DNA of 21,438 bases from a bacterium (GTDB lineage: Bacteria > Gemmatimonadota > Glassbacteria > GWA2-58-10), in assembly GCA_021372515.1 (NCBI GenBank), contig JAJFUG010000176.1, positions 1 to 21,438 of the forward strand, read 5' to 3'. The notes below the pieces were generated by a model that was not told where the DNA came from, searched no databases, and worked only from the letters and a program-made list of their open reading frames with translations. A program made the position numbers and the translations under genes. This document shows positions 1-7,313 of this stretch, piece by piece. Numbering within the stretch: position 1 is the stretch's first letter; every line of letters begins with the position of its first letter.

Positions 1-1868
1 TAGTTGGCAATCACGTCATCGTTCGAGTAGCCGCTGGAGACTATCGCCTTGAGGCCCGGGTCGATCTCGAGCAGGCGGGCGAGGGTCTCGCGGCCACCCA
101 TGCCGCCCGGCACGGTCAGGTCGAGGATCACCGCGTCGAACGGCTGTCCCGCCTCACGAGCGGCCTTGAAAGCCTCCAGCGCCTGAGCGCCGTCCGCGGC
201 CAGCTCGGTGCAGCACCCCAGATGCTTGAGCATCAGCGAGGCCACCTGCAGCACCCCCGGCTCGTCATCCATCACCAGGACCCGGCCCCCGCCCAGGCGG
301 ATATGGTCTGCCTTCTCGCTCAGGGTTTCGGGCCTCTCTTTCGAGACCGGCAGGTAGATTGTGAATTCCGTCCCTTTGCCCGGCTCCGACTCCACCGTAA
401 TGTGTCCGCCATGCCGCTTGACAACCGCGAAGCAGGTGGTCAGGCCCAGGCCGCTGCCTTTCTGCTTGGTGGTGAAATAGGGGTCGAAAATGTGCGCCAG
501 GTACTGTTTCGGTATGCCGACCCCCCGGTCGCGCAGCGTGATGAACACGTACCGGCCGGCCGGCAGCGGCAGGTTTTTCTTGCCCGATATCTCTTTGCGG
601 CCCGCCTTGAGAGAGAGCAACCCTCCCTCCGGCATGGCTTGCACCGCGTTGATCACCAGGTTGTTGATCACCTGGTCGAGCTGCCCCGGATCGGCGTCCA
701 CCACGCACGGCTCCTCCGGGAAATCGAACTCGGCACGGACATTCGAGCCGTGCAGGGCGAACCGGGTGGCGGCCTCCAGCGGCTCCTTGACACAGAAAGC
801 CCGTTTCTGCGGCTCGCCGCCACGGGAAAAGGTGAGCAGCTGACGGGTCAGGTTCTTGGCCCGCAGGCAGGCCTTTTCCGATTCCTTGAGCAACTCTTTG
901 GTCTTGTCGATATCGTCATCCGACATTATGTCGGCCAGCGAAATGTTGCCCAGGATGGAGGTGAGGATGTTGTTGAAATCATGGGCGATCCCGCCGGCCA
1001 GCAGGCCGATCGATTCGAGCTTGGCCGCCTTGATATGCTCCTGCTCCAGCTGGATGCGCTCGGTGATGTCGGTGGCCAGGCCGCACATGCCGCGCACCTG
1101 GCCTTTCTCGTCGAACAGCGGGACCTTGGTGGTGAAATAGGTTCGGTTTTCATCTGTACTGAGCGTCTCCTCGATCATTATCGGGACGGCGCCTTTTATC
1201 ACCTGCATGTCGTCGGCGTGGACCCGCTCCCCGATGGGTGAGGGGTAGATGTCCAGGGGTGTTTTTCCGACAATCTCCTCGCTTTTCAGCCCGATCACCG
1301 ACTCGGTCTTCCGGTTGACCAGCAGGTAGCGGCCCTCGACGTCTTTCACCACGATCATCGAGTTGACATTGTCCAGGATGGCCTGCAGCAGGCCCTGCCT
1401 GTCCTGCAGGCTTTCCTCGGCCCGGCAGCGCGCGGTGATGTCCTTGGCCAGGCCGAAGACTAAACGTCTCGACCCGCTCATGAACGAACCGGCCACCAGT
1501 TCCACCGGGAACACGCTGCCGTCTTTCTTACGGTGCCAGCGCAGGGGCACGAAAACGGTGCCCTGTTTCAAGACCTGCTCGGTGGCGCGGTCGGAGCTGT
1601 CATGCTCCACGGTTATGTCGTGGATAGTCATCCCGCCGGACAGGAGTTCCTCGCGGCTGTAGCCGTACAGGTCGGTATAAGCCCGGTTGACCTCCTGGAA
1701 CTTCAGGCTCTGCGCATCGTAAATACAGATCGCGGTCAACGTGTTGTCGAAAAGCGCCCGGTACTTGGCCTCGATTTCGTGAAGGCTCTGCTCCCGCTGC
1801 GCCAGAATGCCTTCGAGTTCATTCACCCGGGCGGTAAGCTGTTCGCAGTTAGAATTCATATGCTCCAT
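1..1868 (-). CDS. PAS-PAS hybrid sensor histidine kinase with C-terminal receiver (3' end cut by window edge)
   Basis: A soluble hybrid two-component kinase. My translation of the minus strand stays open from 1868 to the left edge (622 codons). A short coiled N-terminus is followed by two PAS-type sensor segments (about residues 20-145 and 150-275). Next come a HisKA H-box with the phospho-accepting His at about residue 296 (GGIAHDFNN), an ATPase domain with N-box INNLVINAV, G1 box DRGVGIP and G2 box GSGLGL, and a receiver that begins VLVMDDEPG with phospho-acceptor Asp about 583. The receiver is cut off before its conserved Lys. There are no membrane segments, so it should sense a cytoplasmic signal. 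The start is ATG 1868, just after an in-frame stop; ATG 1859 is an alternative with GGAG close upstream. It is divergent from the rex-hydrogenase operon and has its own promoter. Whether it regulates that operon cannot be told from the sequence. Confidence 0.9.
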   Translation of the reverse strand, partial: MEHMNSNCEQLTARVNELEGILAQREQSLHEIEAKYRALFDNTLTAICIYDAQSLKFQEVNRAYTDLYGYSREELLSGGMTIHDITVEHDSSDRATEQVLKQGTVFVPLRWHRKKDGSVFPVELVAGSFMSGSRRLVFGLAKDITARCRAEESLQDRQGLLQAILDNVNSMIVVKDVEGRYLLVNRKTESVIGLKSEEIVGKTPLDIYPSPIGERVHADDMQVIKGAVPIMIEETLSTDENRTYFTTKVPLFDEKGQVRGMCGLATDITERIQLEQEHIKAAKLESIGLLAGGIAHDFNNILTSILGNISLADIMSDDDIDKTKELLKESEKACLRAKNLTRQLLTFSRGGEPQKRAFCVKEPLEAATRFALHGSNVRAEFDFPEEPCVVDADPGQLDQVINNLVINAVQAMPEGGLLSLKAGRKEISGKKNLPLPAGRYVFITLRDRGVGIPKQYLAHIFDPYFTTKQKGSGLGLTTCFAVVKRHGGHITVESEPGKGTEFTIYLPVSKERPETLSEKADHIRLGGGRVLVMDDEPGVLQVASLMLKHLGCCTELAADGAQALEAFKAAREAGQPFDAVILDLTVPGGMGGRETLARLLEIDPGLKAIVSSGYSNDDVIAN

Positions 1869-1914
1869 CGGATCGGTTCCAGGAAACGCCTATGCCAAGG
1901 CTCTCGGAGACAGG

Positions 1915-1938
1915 CCTCTGCCCGACAGTCGGCAGAGG
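1915..1938 (-). other. Hairpin in the leader of the hybrid kinase mRNA
   Basis: CCTCTGCC...GGCAGAGG pairs perfectly, and inner GAC/GTC bases extend the stem around one bulged C. It lies in the predicted 5' leader of the minus-strand kinase, about 45 nt before its start codon. It has no U-tract, so it does not look like a terminator. A role in mRNA stability or translation is only inferred. Confidence 0.4.
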
Positions 1939-1958
1939 GGGAGGATAAACCTTTCTAT

Positions 1959-1987
1959 ATTATCTCGAACCTTATGCAATTATTCAA
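1959..1987 (-). promoter_or_regulatory. Sigma70-type promoter for the hybrid kinase
   Basis: Read on the minus strand, TTGAAT (1987-1982) is followed after 17 bases by GATAAT (1964-1959), which matches TATAAT at five of six positions. The predicted start near 1952 gives a leader of about 84 nt with the hairpin at 1915-1938. The same TTGAAT box recurs upstream of the HU gene. Confidence 0.5.
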
Positions 1988-2228
1988 GTCCTGTCCGTAG
2001 AGATTTTCCGTGCATGGCCGCCGTGAATAATCCATGGCCGCGCTTCATGGCGAGCTGAGTGTTTTCATACGGTGGCGCGCGATACCGCACAAGAGGCTTG
2101 ACAGGCGTCCGATTCCCATTTTCTCGAATAAACCACACATACAATTGTAATTCAATCGGTTATATCATTCAAGCCCGAAAATGCGTAAGCTGGCATGGTT
2201 TTCTCTCTGAGACAATTGAAACAAACTC
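1988..2228. other. Non-coding spacer between the two divergent promoters
   Basis: I see no credible gene in this AT-richer stretch. It contains a perfect 10-bp palindrome TACAATTGTA (2140-2149) that could be an operator but matches no site I can name. A TTGACA box at 2098-2103 has no good -10 partner. CATGGCCGC occurs twice (around 2013 and 2032) in short direct repeats. Confidence 0.35.
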
Positions 2229-2257
2229 TTGACTGGGGGCGTTAAAACAGTTAAATT
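2229..2257 (+). promoter_or_regulatory. Promoter of the rex-hydrogenase operon
   Basis: TTGACT (2229-2234) is followed after exactly 17 bases by TAAATT (2252-2257), which fits a sigma70-type promoter. Transcription would begin near 2264, inside the first Rex-like operator, about 51 nt before the rex start. That geometry fits repression by blocking polymerase. Confidence 0.55.
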
Positions 2258-2275
2258 GCGTGAAACTTTTCACAA
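2258..2275 (+). promoter_or_regulatory. Rex operator candidate 1
   Basis: GCGTGA-AACTTT-TCACAA. The Rex consensus is TTGTGA-N6-TCACAA. The right half-site is perfect and the left lacks only the two outer Ts. The core GTGAAA-CT-TTTCAC is a perfect 14-bp inverted repeat. It covers the predicted transcription start of rex. Confidence 0.65.
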
Positions 2276-2292
2276 CGTGATCTTCTTCACAA
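2275..2292 (+). promoter_or_regulatory. Rex operator candidate 2
   Basis: ACGTGA-TCTTCT-TCACAA is a second match to the Rex consensus with a perfect right half-site. Its centre is 17 bp from that of site 1, about one and a half to two helical turns, so two Rex dimers could bind side by side. It lies 22 bp before the rex start codon. Confidence 0.6.
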
Positions 2293-2314
2293 ATCACCCC
2301 AGGGGAGCCGCGGG

Positions 2315-2953
2315 ATGAAAGCGATCTCCGACAAGACAATCGGCAGGCTCAGCCTGTATCGCCGCATCCTGAACCGTCTGAAAGCCGAGGGCAAGGACAA
2401 CATCTACTCCTACCAGCTCGCCGGCCTGGCGGGCGGCACCGCCGCCCGGGTCCGGCGCGACCTGATGGCTATCGGCTACTCGGGCAGCCCCTCGCGCGGC
2501 TACGAGATCACCGAGCTGACCAAAAGCCTCGCCGTTTTCCTGGACAGCCCGGAGGGACAGCAGATCGGCCTGGTCGGCATCGGCAACCTGGGGCGGGCCA
2601 TCCTGACCTATTTCTCGGGACGGCGCCCCAAGCTGGCGATCACCGCCTCTTTCGACAGCGACGCGAACAAGGTCAGCCGCCTGATCCAGGGCTGTCCCTG
2701 CTATTCGGCCGAGGAGACGTCGAAGGTCATCCGGGAAAAGGGCATCGATGTCGGCATAATCTGCGTGCCGGCCAACCAGGCTCAGCTTACCGCCGACCGT
2801 CTGGTCGAGGGCGGGGTCAAGGGGATACTCAATTTCGCCCCCTACCGCCTTCACCTGCCGGCGGATGTATATGTGGAGGACATGGACATGACCACGGCCA
2901 TCGAGAAGGTGGCCTTCTTCGCCCGTCAACACCCAGCAGCAAAAAGGACTTGA
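2315..2953 (+). CDS. rex: Redox-sensing transcriptional repressor Rex
   Basis: A repressor that senses the NADH/NAD+ ratio. It binds operators when NAD+ dominates and lets go when NADH is high. The 212-residue length is normal for the family. Residues 1 to about 80 form the winged-helix DNA-binding domain, ending in the typical segment that begins RRDLMAIGYSG. A Rossmann domain follows with the dinucleotide motif GIGNLG at residues 88-93. The C-terminal segment (NFAPYRLHLP and beyond) matches the usual dimerisation end. ATG 2315 has a strong AGGGGAG about 7 nt upstream. It is the first gene of the run and is preceded by two Rex-like sites, so it very probably represses itself and the hydrogenase genes behind it. 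The stop lies 4 nt before the next start. Confidence 0.95.
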   Translation: MKAISDKTIGRLSLYRRILNRLKAEGKDNIYSYQLAGLAGGTAARVRRDLMAIGYSGSPSRGYEITELTKSLAVFLDSPEGQQIGLVGIGNLGRAILTYFSGRRPKLAITASFDSDANKVSRLIQGCPCYSAEETSKVIREKGIDVGIICVPANQAQLTADRLVEGGVKGILNFAPYRLHLPADVYVEDMDMTTAIEKVAFFARQHPAAKRT

Positions 2954-2957
2954 TCAA

Positions 2958-3449
2958 GTGATTACCACCGGACAGGACATTCAAAGCATTCTCGACAAGC
3001 ACCCCAACGCCAGCCGGGATTCCCTGATCCCGATCCTGCAGCAGGTGCAGGAGGTCCAGGGCTATCTTTCGCGCGAGGCGATCGTGATAATCGGCGAGCA
3101 CCTGGGGTTGCCCGCCAGTAAGATTTATGGCGTGGCCACTTTCTACAACCAGTTCCGTTTTCAGCCCCTGGGACAGCACCATGTCCAAGTCTGCCGCGGC
3201 ACGGCCTGCCATGTCAAGGGCTCGGCCAAGGTGCTGGAAAGCGTGTGCCGGGACCTGAAGATCACCCCCGGCCAGACCACGCGCGACGGGCTGTTCAGCC
3301 TGGAGGTGGTCGCCTGTATCGGCGCCTGCGGACTGGCGCCGGTTATCAGCATCGATGGTGAATTCTTCGCGGGGATGACGCCGGACAAGGCCAAGAAGAT
3401 TTTGCAATCATACCGCAGAAAGGCTACGGAAAATGGTAAAGATGCTTAA
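2958..3449 (+). CDS. hydC: NAD(H)-linked [FeFe] hydrogenase small subunit, NuoE-like (HydC/HndA type)
   Basis: A thioredoxin-fold [2Fe-2S] electron-transfer subunit, homologous to complex I NuoE and to HydC of trimeric [FeFe] hydrogenases. The four cluster cysteines have the canonical spacing: C79-x4-C84 (CRGTAC) and C120-x3-C124 (CIGAC). An N-terminal helical region contains YLSREAI and GVATFYNQF, both typical of the family. At 163 residues it is full length. The start is GTG 2958, with AGGA about 9 nt upstream and no better ATG. It overlaps the start of hydB by 17 bp, which suggests coupled translation. With hydB and hydA it should form the enzyme that links H2 to NAD(H), probably with ferredoxin as a third partner. 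Confidence 0.93.
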   Translation: MITTGQDIQSILDKHPNASRDSLIPILQQVQEVQGYLSREAIVIIGEHLGLPASKIYGVATFYNQFRFQPLGQHHVQVCRGTACHVKGSAKVLESVCRDLKITPGQTTRDGLFSLEVVACIGACGLAPVISIDGEFFAGMTPDKAKKILQSYRRKATENGKDA

Positions 3450-5427
3450 GGACGTGCTGTGCGAACATTGCACGCACGATACCGAAAAACTTTGCCCGGA
3501 CCTGATCCAGTGTCTGCTGGAGGGCCCGGTCTGTCATGATGACAGCGCCTGCCGCGACAGTTTCGCTCTCTGGCGCGAAAAGCTCTCCCGCCGCAAGATA
3601 GACCGTCCCGCCGTGTTCGTGGGCACCGGCACCTGCGGCCTGGGCGCCGGCGCGGGCAAGACCCTGGCCGCAGTCAAGGCCTGGATCGCCGCCTCCGGCC
3701 GCGCGGTGGATGTGGTCGAGGTGGGCTGCATTGGCCTGTGCGTGATGGAGCCCCTGGTCGAGGTGCAGCTTCCCGGACGGGCGCGGGTGATGTTCAGCCA
3801 GGTGACTGAGGAAAAAGTCAACGGCCTCATGGACGCCGTGTTCGCCGGACAGATTCCGGCCGGGATGGTCGAGGGACAGCACCGTGACGCGGCCCATATC
3901 CCCTGGGAGGGCGTGCGCTATCTGGACGAGCACCCGTTCTTCGGCCCCCAGACCCGCTGGGTCCTGGCCAACTGCGGGCTGATCGATCCGGGCAGCATCG
4001 AGGAATACGTGGTGAGCGGCGGCTACAAGGCCTTCGCCCACGCGATCAAGCATATCACCCGGCCCGAGCTTTGCGAGCTGGTCGAGCGAAGCGGCCTGCG
4101 CGGCCGTGGGGGCGGCGGGTTCCCCACCGGCACCAAGTGGAAATTCGCCCTCAACACAGCCGCGCCGCAGAAATACCTGATCTGCAACGCGGATGAGGGC
4201 GACCCGGGCGCGTTCATGGACCGCGCGGTGATCGAGGGCGACCCGCACCGTCTGGTCGAGGGCATGGCCATCGCGGCCTACGCCATCGGGGCGAGCAAGG
4301 CCTATGTCTACATCCGGGCCGAGTACCCACTGGCGATCAAGCGCCTGATCGAGGCGCTGGCCCAGGCCCGTTCCTGGGGCCTTCTGGGTGACAACATCCT
4401 GGACAGCGGTTTTGACCTGGAGATCATAATCAAGCAGGGCGCCGGGGCCTTTGTCTGCGGAGAGGAAACCGCGCTGATCAACAGCATCGAGGGCCGCCGC
4501 GGCATGCCGCGTCCGCGTCCCCCGTACCCGGCCGTGCGGGGCCTGTTCGACAGCCCCACGGTGATCAACAACGTCGAGACCCTGGCCAATGTCCCCAGCC
4601 TGGTGCAGAACGGGGCCGAGTGGTTCAACGCCCTGGGCACCGCCACCAGCAAGGGCACCAAGGTGTTCGCCCTCTCGGGCAAGGTCAGCCGCACCGGCCT
4701 GGTCGAGGTGGCGATGGGCACCACGCTGCGCCAGATCGTCTTCGACATCGGCGGCGGCATCCCGCACAACAAGGCCTACAAGGCCGTACAGATCGGGGGC
4801 CCCTCGGGCGGCTGTATCCCGACCCAGCACCTGGACATCGAGATCGACTACGAGTCGCTCAAGACCGTGGGTGCGATGATGGGCTCGGGCGGCCTGGTGG
4901 TTATGGACCAGGACACTTGCATGGTGGACGTGGCCAAGTTCTTCATGGACTTCATCCAGCGCGAGAGCTGCGGCAAGTGTATCCCCTGCCGCGAGGGCAC
5001 GCGCCGCATGCTGGAAATACTGCAGCGCATCACGCGCGGCCGCCGCAACGAGAAAGAGGGCGACGCCCTGGAGCGTTTCCGCGGGGTGATGTACCTCAAC
5101 CGTCTGGCCCAGGTGATCCGCGACACCAGCCTGTGCGGGCTCGGGCAGACCGCGCCCAACCCGGTGCTGAGCACCATGCGCTGGTTCCGGGATGAGTACG
5201 AGGCCCACATCTTCGAGCGCCGCTGCCCCTCCGGGGTCTGCAACGAGCTGCTGCATTTCTCGATCGACGCCGACAAGTGCAAGGGCTGCACCCTGTGCGC
5301 CCGCAACTGTCCGGCCGAGGCGATCGTGGGCTCGAAGATGAACCCGCACTACATCATATTCGAAAAATGCATCGGCTGCGGCACCTGCCTGGATGTCTGC
5401 CGGCATGACGCAGTCCTGGTTGAGTAA
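3433..5427 (+). CDS. hydB: NAD(H)-linked [FeFe] hydrogenase flavoprotein subunit, NuoF-like (HydB/HndC type), with Cys-rich N-terminal extension
   Basis: The FMN- and NAD(H)-binding subunit of a trimeric [FeFe] hydrogenase. Domains in order: a cysteine-rich extension (C10, C13, C21, C27, C34, C40); a thioredoxin-like [2Fe-2S] domain (C68, C99, C103); the NuoF core with the glycine-rich FMN/NADH loop near 222-236 and CNADEGDPGAF; an SLBB-type segment; the NuoF [4Fe-4S] motif C513GKC516IPC519 with a fourth Cys near 568; and a C-terminal two-[4Fe-4S] ferredoxin domain (CKGCTLCARNCP and CIGCGTCLDVC). This layout matches HydB of electron-bifurcating hydrogenases. The extra N-terminal block is not part of the layout I know. 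The thioredoxin-like domain shows only three of the four cysteines found in NuoE. Start ATG 3433; ATG 3442 is possible and would keep all six extension cysteines. Confidence 0.94.
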   Translation: MVKMLKDVLCEHCTHDTEKLCPDLIQCLLEGPVCHDDSACRDSFALWREKLSRRKIDRPAVFVGTGTCGLGAGAGKTLAAVKAWIAASGRAVDVVEVGCIGLCVMEPLVEVQLPGRARVMFSQVTEEKVNGLMDAVFAGQIPAGMVEGQHRDAAHIPWEGVRYLDEHPFFGPQTRWVLANCGLIDPGSIEEYVVSGGYKAFAHAIKHITRPELCELVERSGLRGRGGGGFPTGTKWKFALNTAAPQKYLICNADEGDPGAFMDRAVIEGDPHRLVEGMAIAAYAIGASKAYVYIRAEYPLAIKRLIEALAQARSWGLLGDNILDSGFDLEIIIKQGAGAFVCGEETALINSIEGRRGMPRPRPPYPAVRGLFDSPTVINNVETLANVPSLVQNGAEWFNALGTATSKGTKVFALSGKVSRTGLVEVAMGTTLRQIVFDIGGGIPHNKAYKAVQIGGPSGGCIPTQHLDIEIDYESLKTVGAMMGSGGLVVMDQDTCMVDVAKFFMDFIQRESCGKCIPCREGTRRMLEILQRITRGRRNEKEGDALERFRGVMYLNRLAQVIRDTSLCGLGQTAPNPVLSTMRWFRDEYEAHIFERRCPSGVCNELLHFSIDADKCKGCTLCARNCPAEAIVGSKMNPHYIIFEKCIGCGTCLDVCRHDAVLVE

Positions 5428-5439
5428 GCGAGGCCGACC

Positions 5440-7164
5440 GTGATAAACATTGAAGTCAACAACAAGAAAATCACTGCCAAGCGCGGCGAGACGTTGCTTG
5501 ACGCCCTGACCCGCGCCGGGATCAAGGTCCCGACCCTCTGCCACCTGGACCACCTGTTCCCCACCGGCGCCTGCCGCCTGTGCGTGGTCGAGGTGGAGGG
5601 CCAGCGCAATCTGGTCCCCAGTTGCTCGTTCCCCGTGGCCGAGGGCATGAAAGTCAAGACCCACAGCCCGCGGGCTGTCCGGGCGCGCAAGACCATCATC
5701 GAGCTGCTCCTGGCCAACCACCCGGATGACTGTCTCTACTGCGTGCGCAGCCGCGACTGCACGCTGCAGGGCCTGGCCGAGGAGCTGGGCGTGCGCGAGC
5801 GCCGTTACAGCGGAGACAAGAACTCGTTCGAGCTGGATGTCTCGAGCCCCGCGGTGGAGCGCGACCCCAACAAGTGCATTCTCTGCGGCAAGTGCGTGCG
5901 CGTGTGCGAGGAGGTCCAGGGTGTGGCGGCCATCGATTTCATCGGCCGCGGCAGCCGGGCCCACATCGGCACCGCGTTCAACGAGGGCATGAACGTTTCG
6001 AGCTGCGTCAACTGCGGCCAGTGCATCCTGGTCTGCCCCACCGGCGCCCTGCGCGAGCAGAGTTCGCTCAAGCAGGTGCTGGACGCGATCAAGCACCCGG
6101 AGACTTTCGTGGTGGTGCAGCACGCCCCCGCGGTCTCGGTGACGATCGGTGAGGAGTTCGGGATCAAGCCCGGGGTGGATGTGGCCGGGGTGTTGACCGC
6201 CGCGCTGCGCCAGCTCGGGTTCGACCGCGTGTTCGACACCTCGTTCTCGGCCGACCTGACGATTATGGAGGAGGCCAGCGAGCTGGTCCACCGCATCCAG
6301 AACGGCGGCGCGCTGCCGATGATGACCAGTTGCTCGCCCGGCTGGATCAAGTTCGTGGAGCAGTTCTACCCCGAGCTGATCCCGAACCTGTCGACCTGCA
6401 AGAGCCCGCAGCAGATGCTGGGCGCGGTGATCAAGAACTATTTCGCCCCGCGCGAGAATCTCGATCCCAAGCACGTATACTCGGTCTCGATCATGCCCTG
6501 CACGGCCAAGAAATTCGAGGCCATGCGGCCCGAGCACGCCGAGAACGGCATTCCCGACATCGACGCCGTGCTGACCACGCGCGAGCTGGCCCGTCTTATC
6601 CGCACCCGCGGCCTGGACCTGAAGAACCTGGAGCCCGAGGCCCCGGATTCGCCGTTCGGCACGCGCTCGACCGCCGGCAAGCTGTTCGGCGCCTCGGGCG
6701 GCGTGATGGAGGCGGCGCTGCGCACCGCGCACTGGATGCTGACCGGCGAGGACCCGAAGGACCCGGTGGTCACCGACCTGCGCGGACTGGGCGGGGTCAA
6801 GACCACCACGGCCAAGGTGGCGGGCCTGGAGCTGAACATCGCCGTGGCCAACGGCCTGGGCAACGCGCGCCAGTTGATGGACGAGATCATGTCGGGCAAG
6901 CGCAACGACCTGCATTTCATCGAGGTCATGACCTGCCCCGGCGGCTGCGTGGGCGGCGGCGGACAGCCGTTCTCCACTGACGTGGAGGCCGTGCGCGCCA
7001 GGATGCAGGCACTCTACACGATCGACCACGACGAGCCGCTGCGACTGTCGCATCGCAACGAGGGGATCCGCAGGCTGTACGACGAGTTCCTGGAAAAGCC
7101 GCTGGGTGAGCGCAGCCATCACCTTCTGCACACCCATTACGCCAAGCGCGAGGTGTTGCTGTAA
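5440..7164 (+). CDS. hydA: Catalytic [FeFe] hydrogenase subunit (HydA, group A, trimeric bifurcating type)
   Basis: Catalyses reversible H2 formation at the H-cluster. At 574 residues it has the Clostridium pasteurianum CpI layout. A [2Fe-2S] domain (C34, C45, C48, C62) is followed by a His-ligated [4Fe-4S] site (H94, C98, C101, C107), two [4Fe-4S] ferredoxin motifs (CILCGKCVRVC from C146; CVNCGQCILVC) and the H-cluster domain. The H-cluster motifs are L1 TSCSPGW (296-302), L2 MPCTAKKFE (C354) and L3 MTCPGGCVGGGGQP (C499, C503). L1 has Ser where many enzymes have a second Cys. The start is GTG 5440 with GAGG about 7 nt upstream, 12 bp after hydB. NuoE- and NuoF-like partners place it with NAD(H)-linked, often electron-bifurcating enzymes (HydDB group A3). 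There is no C-terminal extension like that of Thermotoga HydA. Confidence 0.96.
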   Translation: MINIEVNNKKITAKRGETLLDALTRAGIKVPTLCHLDHLFPTGACRLCVVEVEGQRNLVPSCSFPVAEGMKVKTHSPRAVRARKTIIELLLANHPDDCLYCVRSRDCTLQGLAEELGVRERRYSGDKNSFELDVSSPAVERDPNKCILCGKCVRVCEEVQGVAAIDFIGRGSRAHIGTAFNEGMNVSSCVNCGQCILVCPTGALREQSSLKQVLDAIKHPETFVVVQHAPAVSVTIGEEFGIKPGVDVAGVLTAALRQLGFDRVFDTSFSADLTIMEEASELVHRIQNGGALPMMTSCSPGWIKFVEQFYPELIPNLSTCKSPQQMLGAVIKNYFAPRENLDPKHVYSVSIMPCTAKKFEAMRPEHAENGIPDIDAVLTTRELARLIRTRGLDLKNLEPEAPDSPFGTRSTAGKLFGASGGVMEAALRTAHWMLTGEDPKDPVVTDLRGLGGVKTTTAKVAGLELNIAVANGLGNARQLMDEIMSGKRNDLHFIEVMTCPGGCVGGGGQPFSTDVEAVRARMQALYTIDHDEPLRLSHRNEGIRRLYDEFLEKPLGERSHHLLHTHYAKREVLL

Positions 7165-7191
7165 GCTGTTTTAACAGTCTTTCCGGTCGCT

Positions 7192-7243
7192 GTAGGGGCG
7201 CACCCGCGTGTGCGCCCGGGCGGACACATGGGTCCGCCCCTAC
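7192..7243. repeat. REP-like double-hairpin palindrome between hydA and the sensory hydrogenase
   Basis: The outer arms GTAGGGGCG (7192-7200) and CGCCCCTAC (7235-7243) are inverted. Inside are two perfect 8-bp stems: GGGCGCAC/GTGCGCCC (7196-7217) and GGGCGGAC/GTCCGCCC (7218-7239). The structure resembles short dispersed palindromes in many high-GC bacterial genomes that share GTAGGGGCG ends. Only one copy is in this window, so its dispersal is inferred. As RNA it could stabilise the 3' end of the hydABC message or reduce read-through. Confidence 0.6.
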
Positions 7244-7268
7244 GGATTAGAGACTTGAATGTAGCAAT

Positions 7269-7284
7269 CCCGGTATTCACCGGG
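7269..7284 (+). other. Small hairpin upstream of the sensory hydrogenase start
   Basis: CCCGGT-ATTC-ACCGGG is a perfect 6-bp stem with a 4-nt loop. It ends 14 nt before the AAGGAAAGG ribosome-binding region of the gene at 7314. It could mark an mRNA processing site or affect translation initiation. No T-tract follows, so it is not a terminator. Confidence 0.35.
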
Positions 7285-7313
7285 TGAGATGATACTGAAG
7301 GAAAGGCACGGCC

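Noticed and set aside
222-1241. A 339-codon plus-strand open frame at the left end
   Set aside because: It is antisense to the PAS-kinase-receiver gene, which has clear H-, N- and G-boxes on the minus strand.
3424-7137. A 1237-codon open frame on the minus strand, antisense to hydB and hydA
   Set aside because: It mirrors the GC-rich third positions of the real genes. Its translation is rich in His, Gln, Ala, Gly and Val, with no domain, and the plus strand carries unmistakable conserved proteins.
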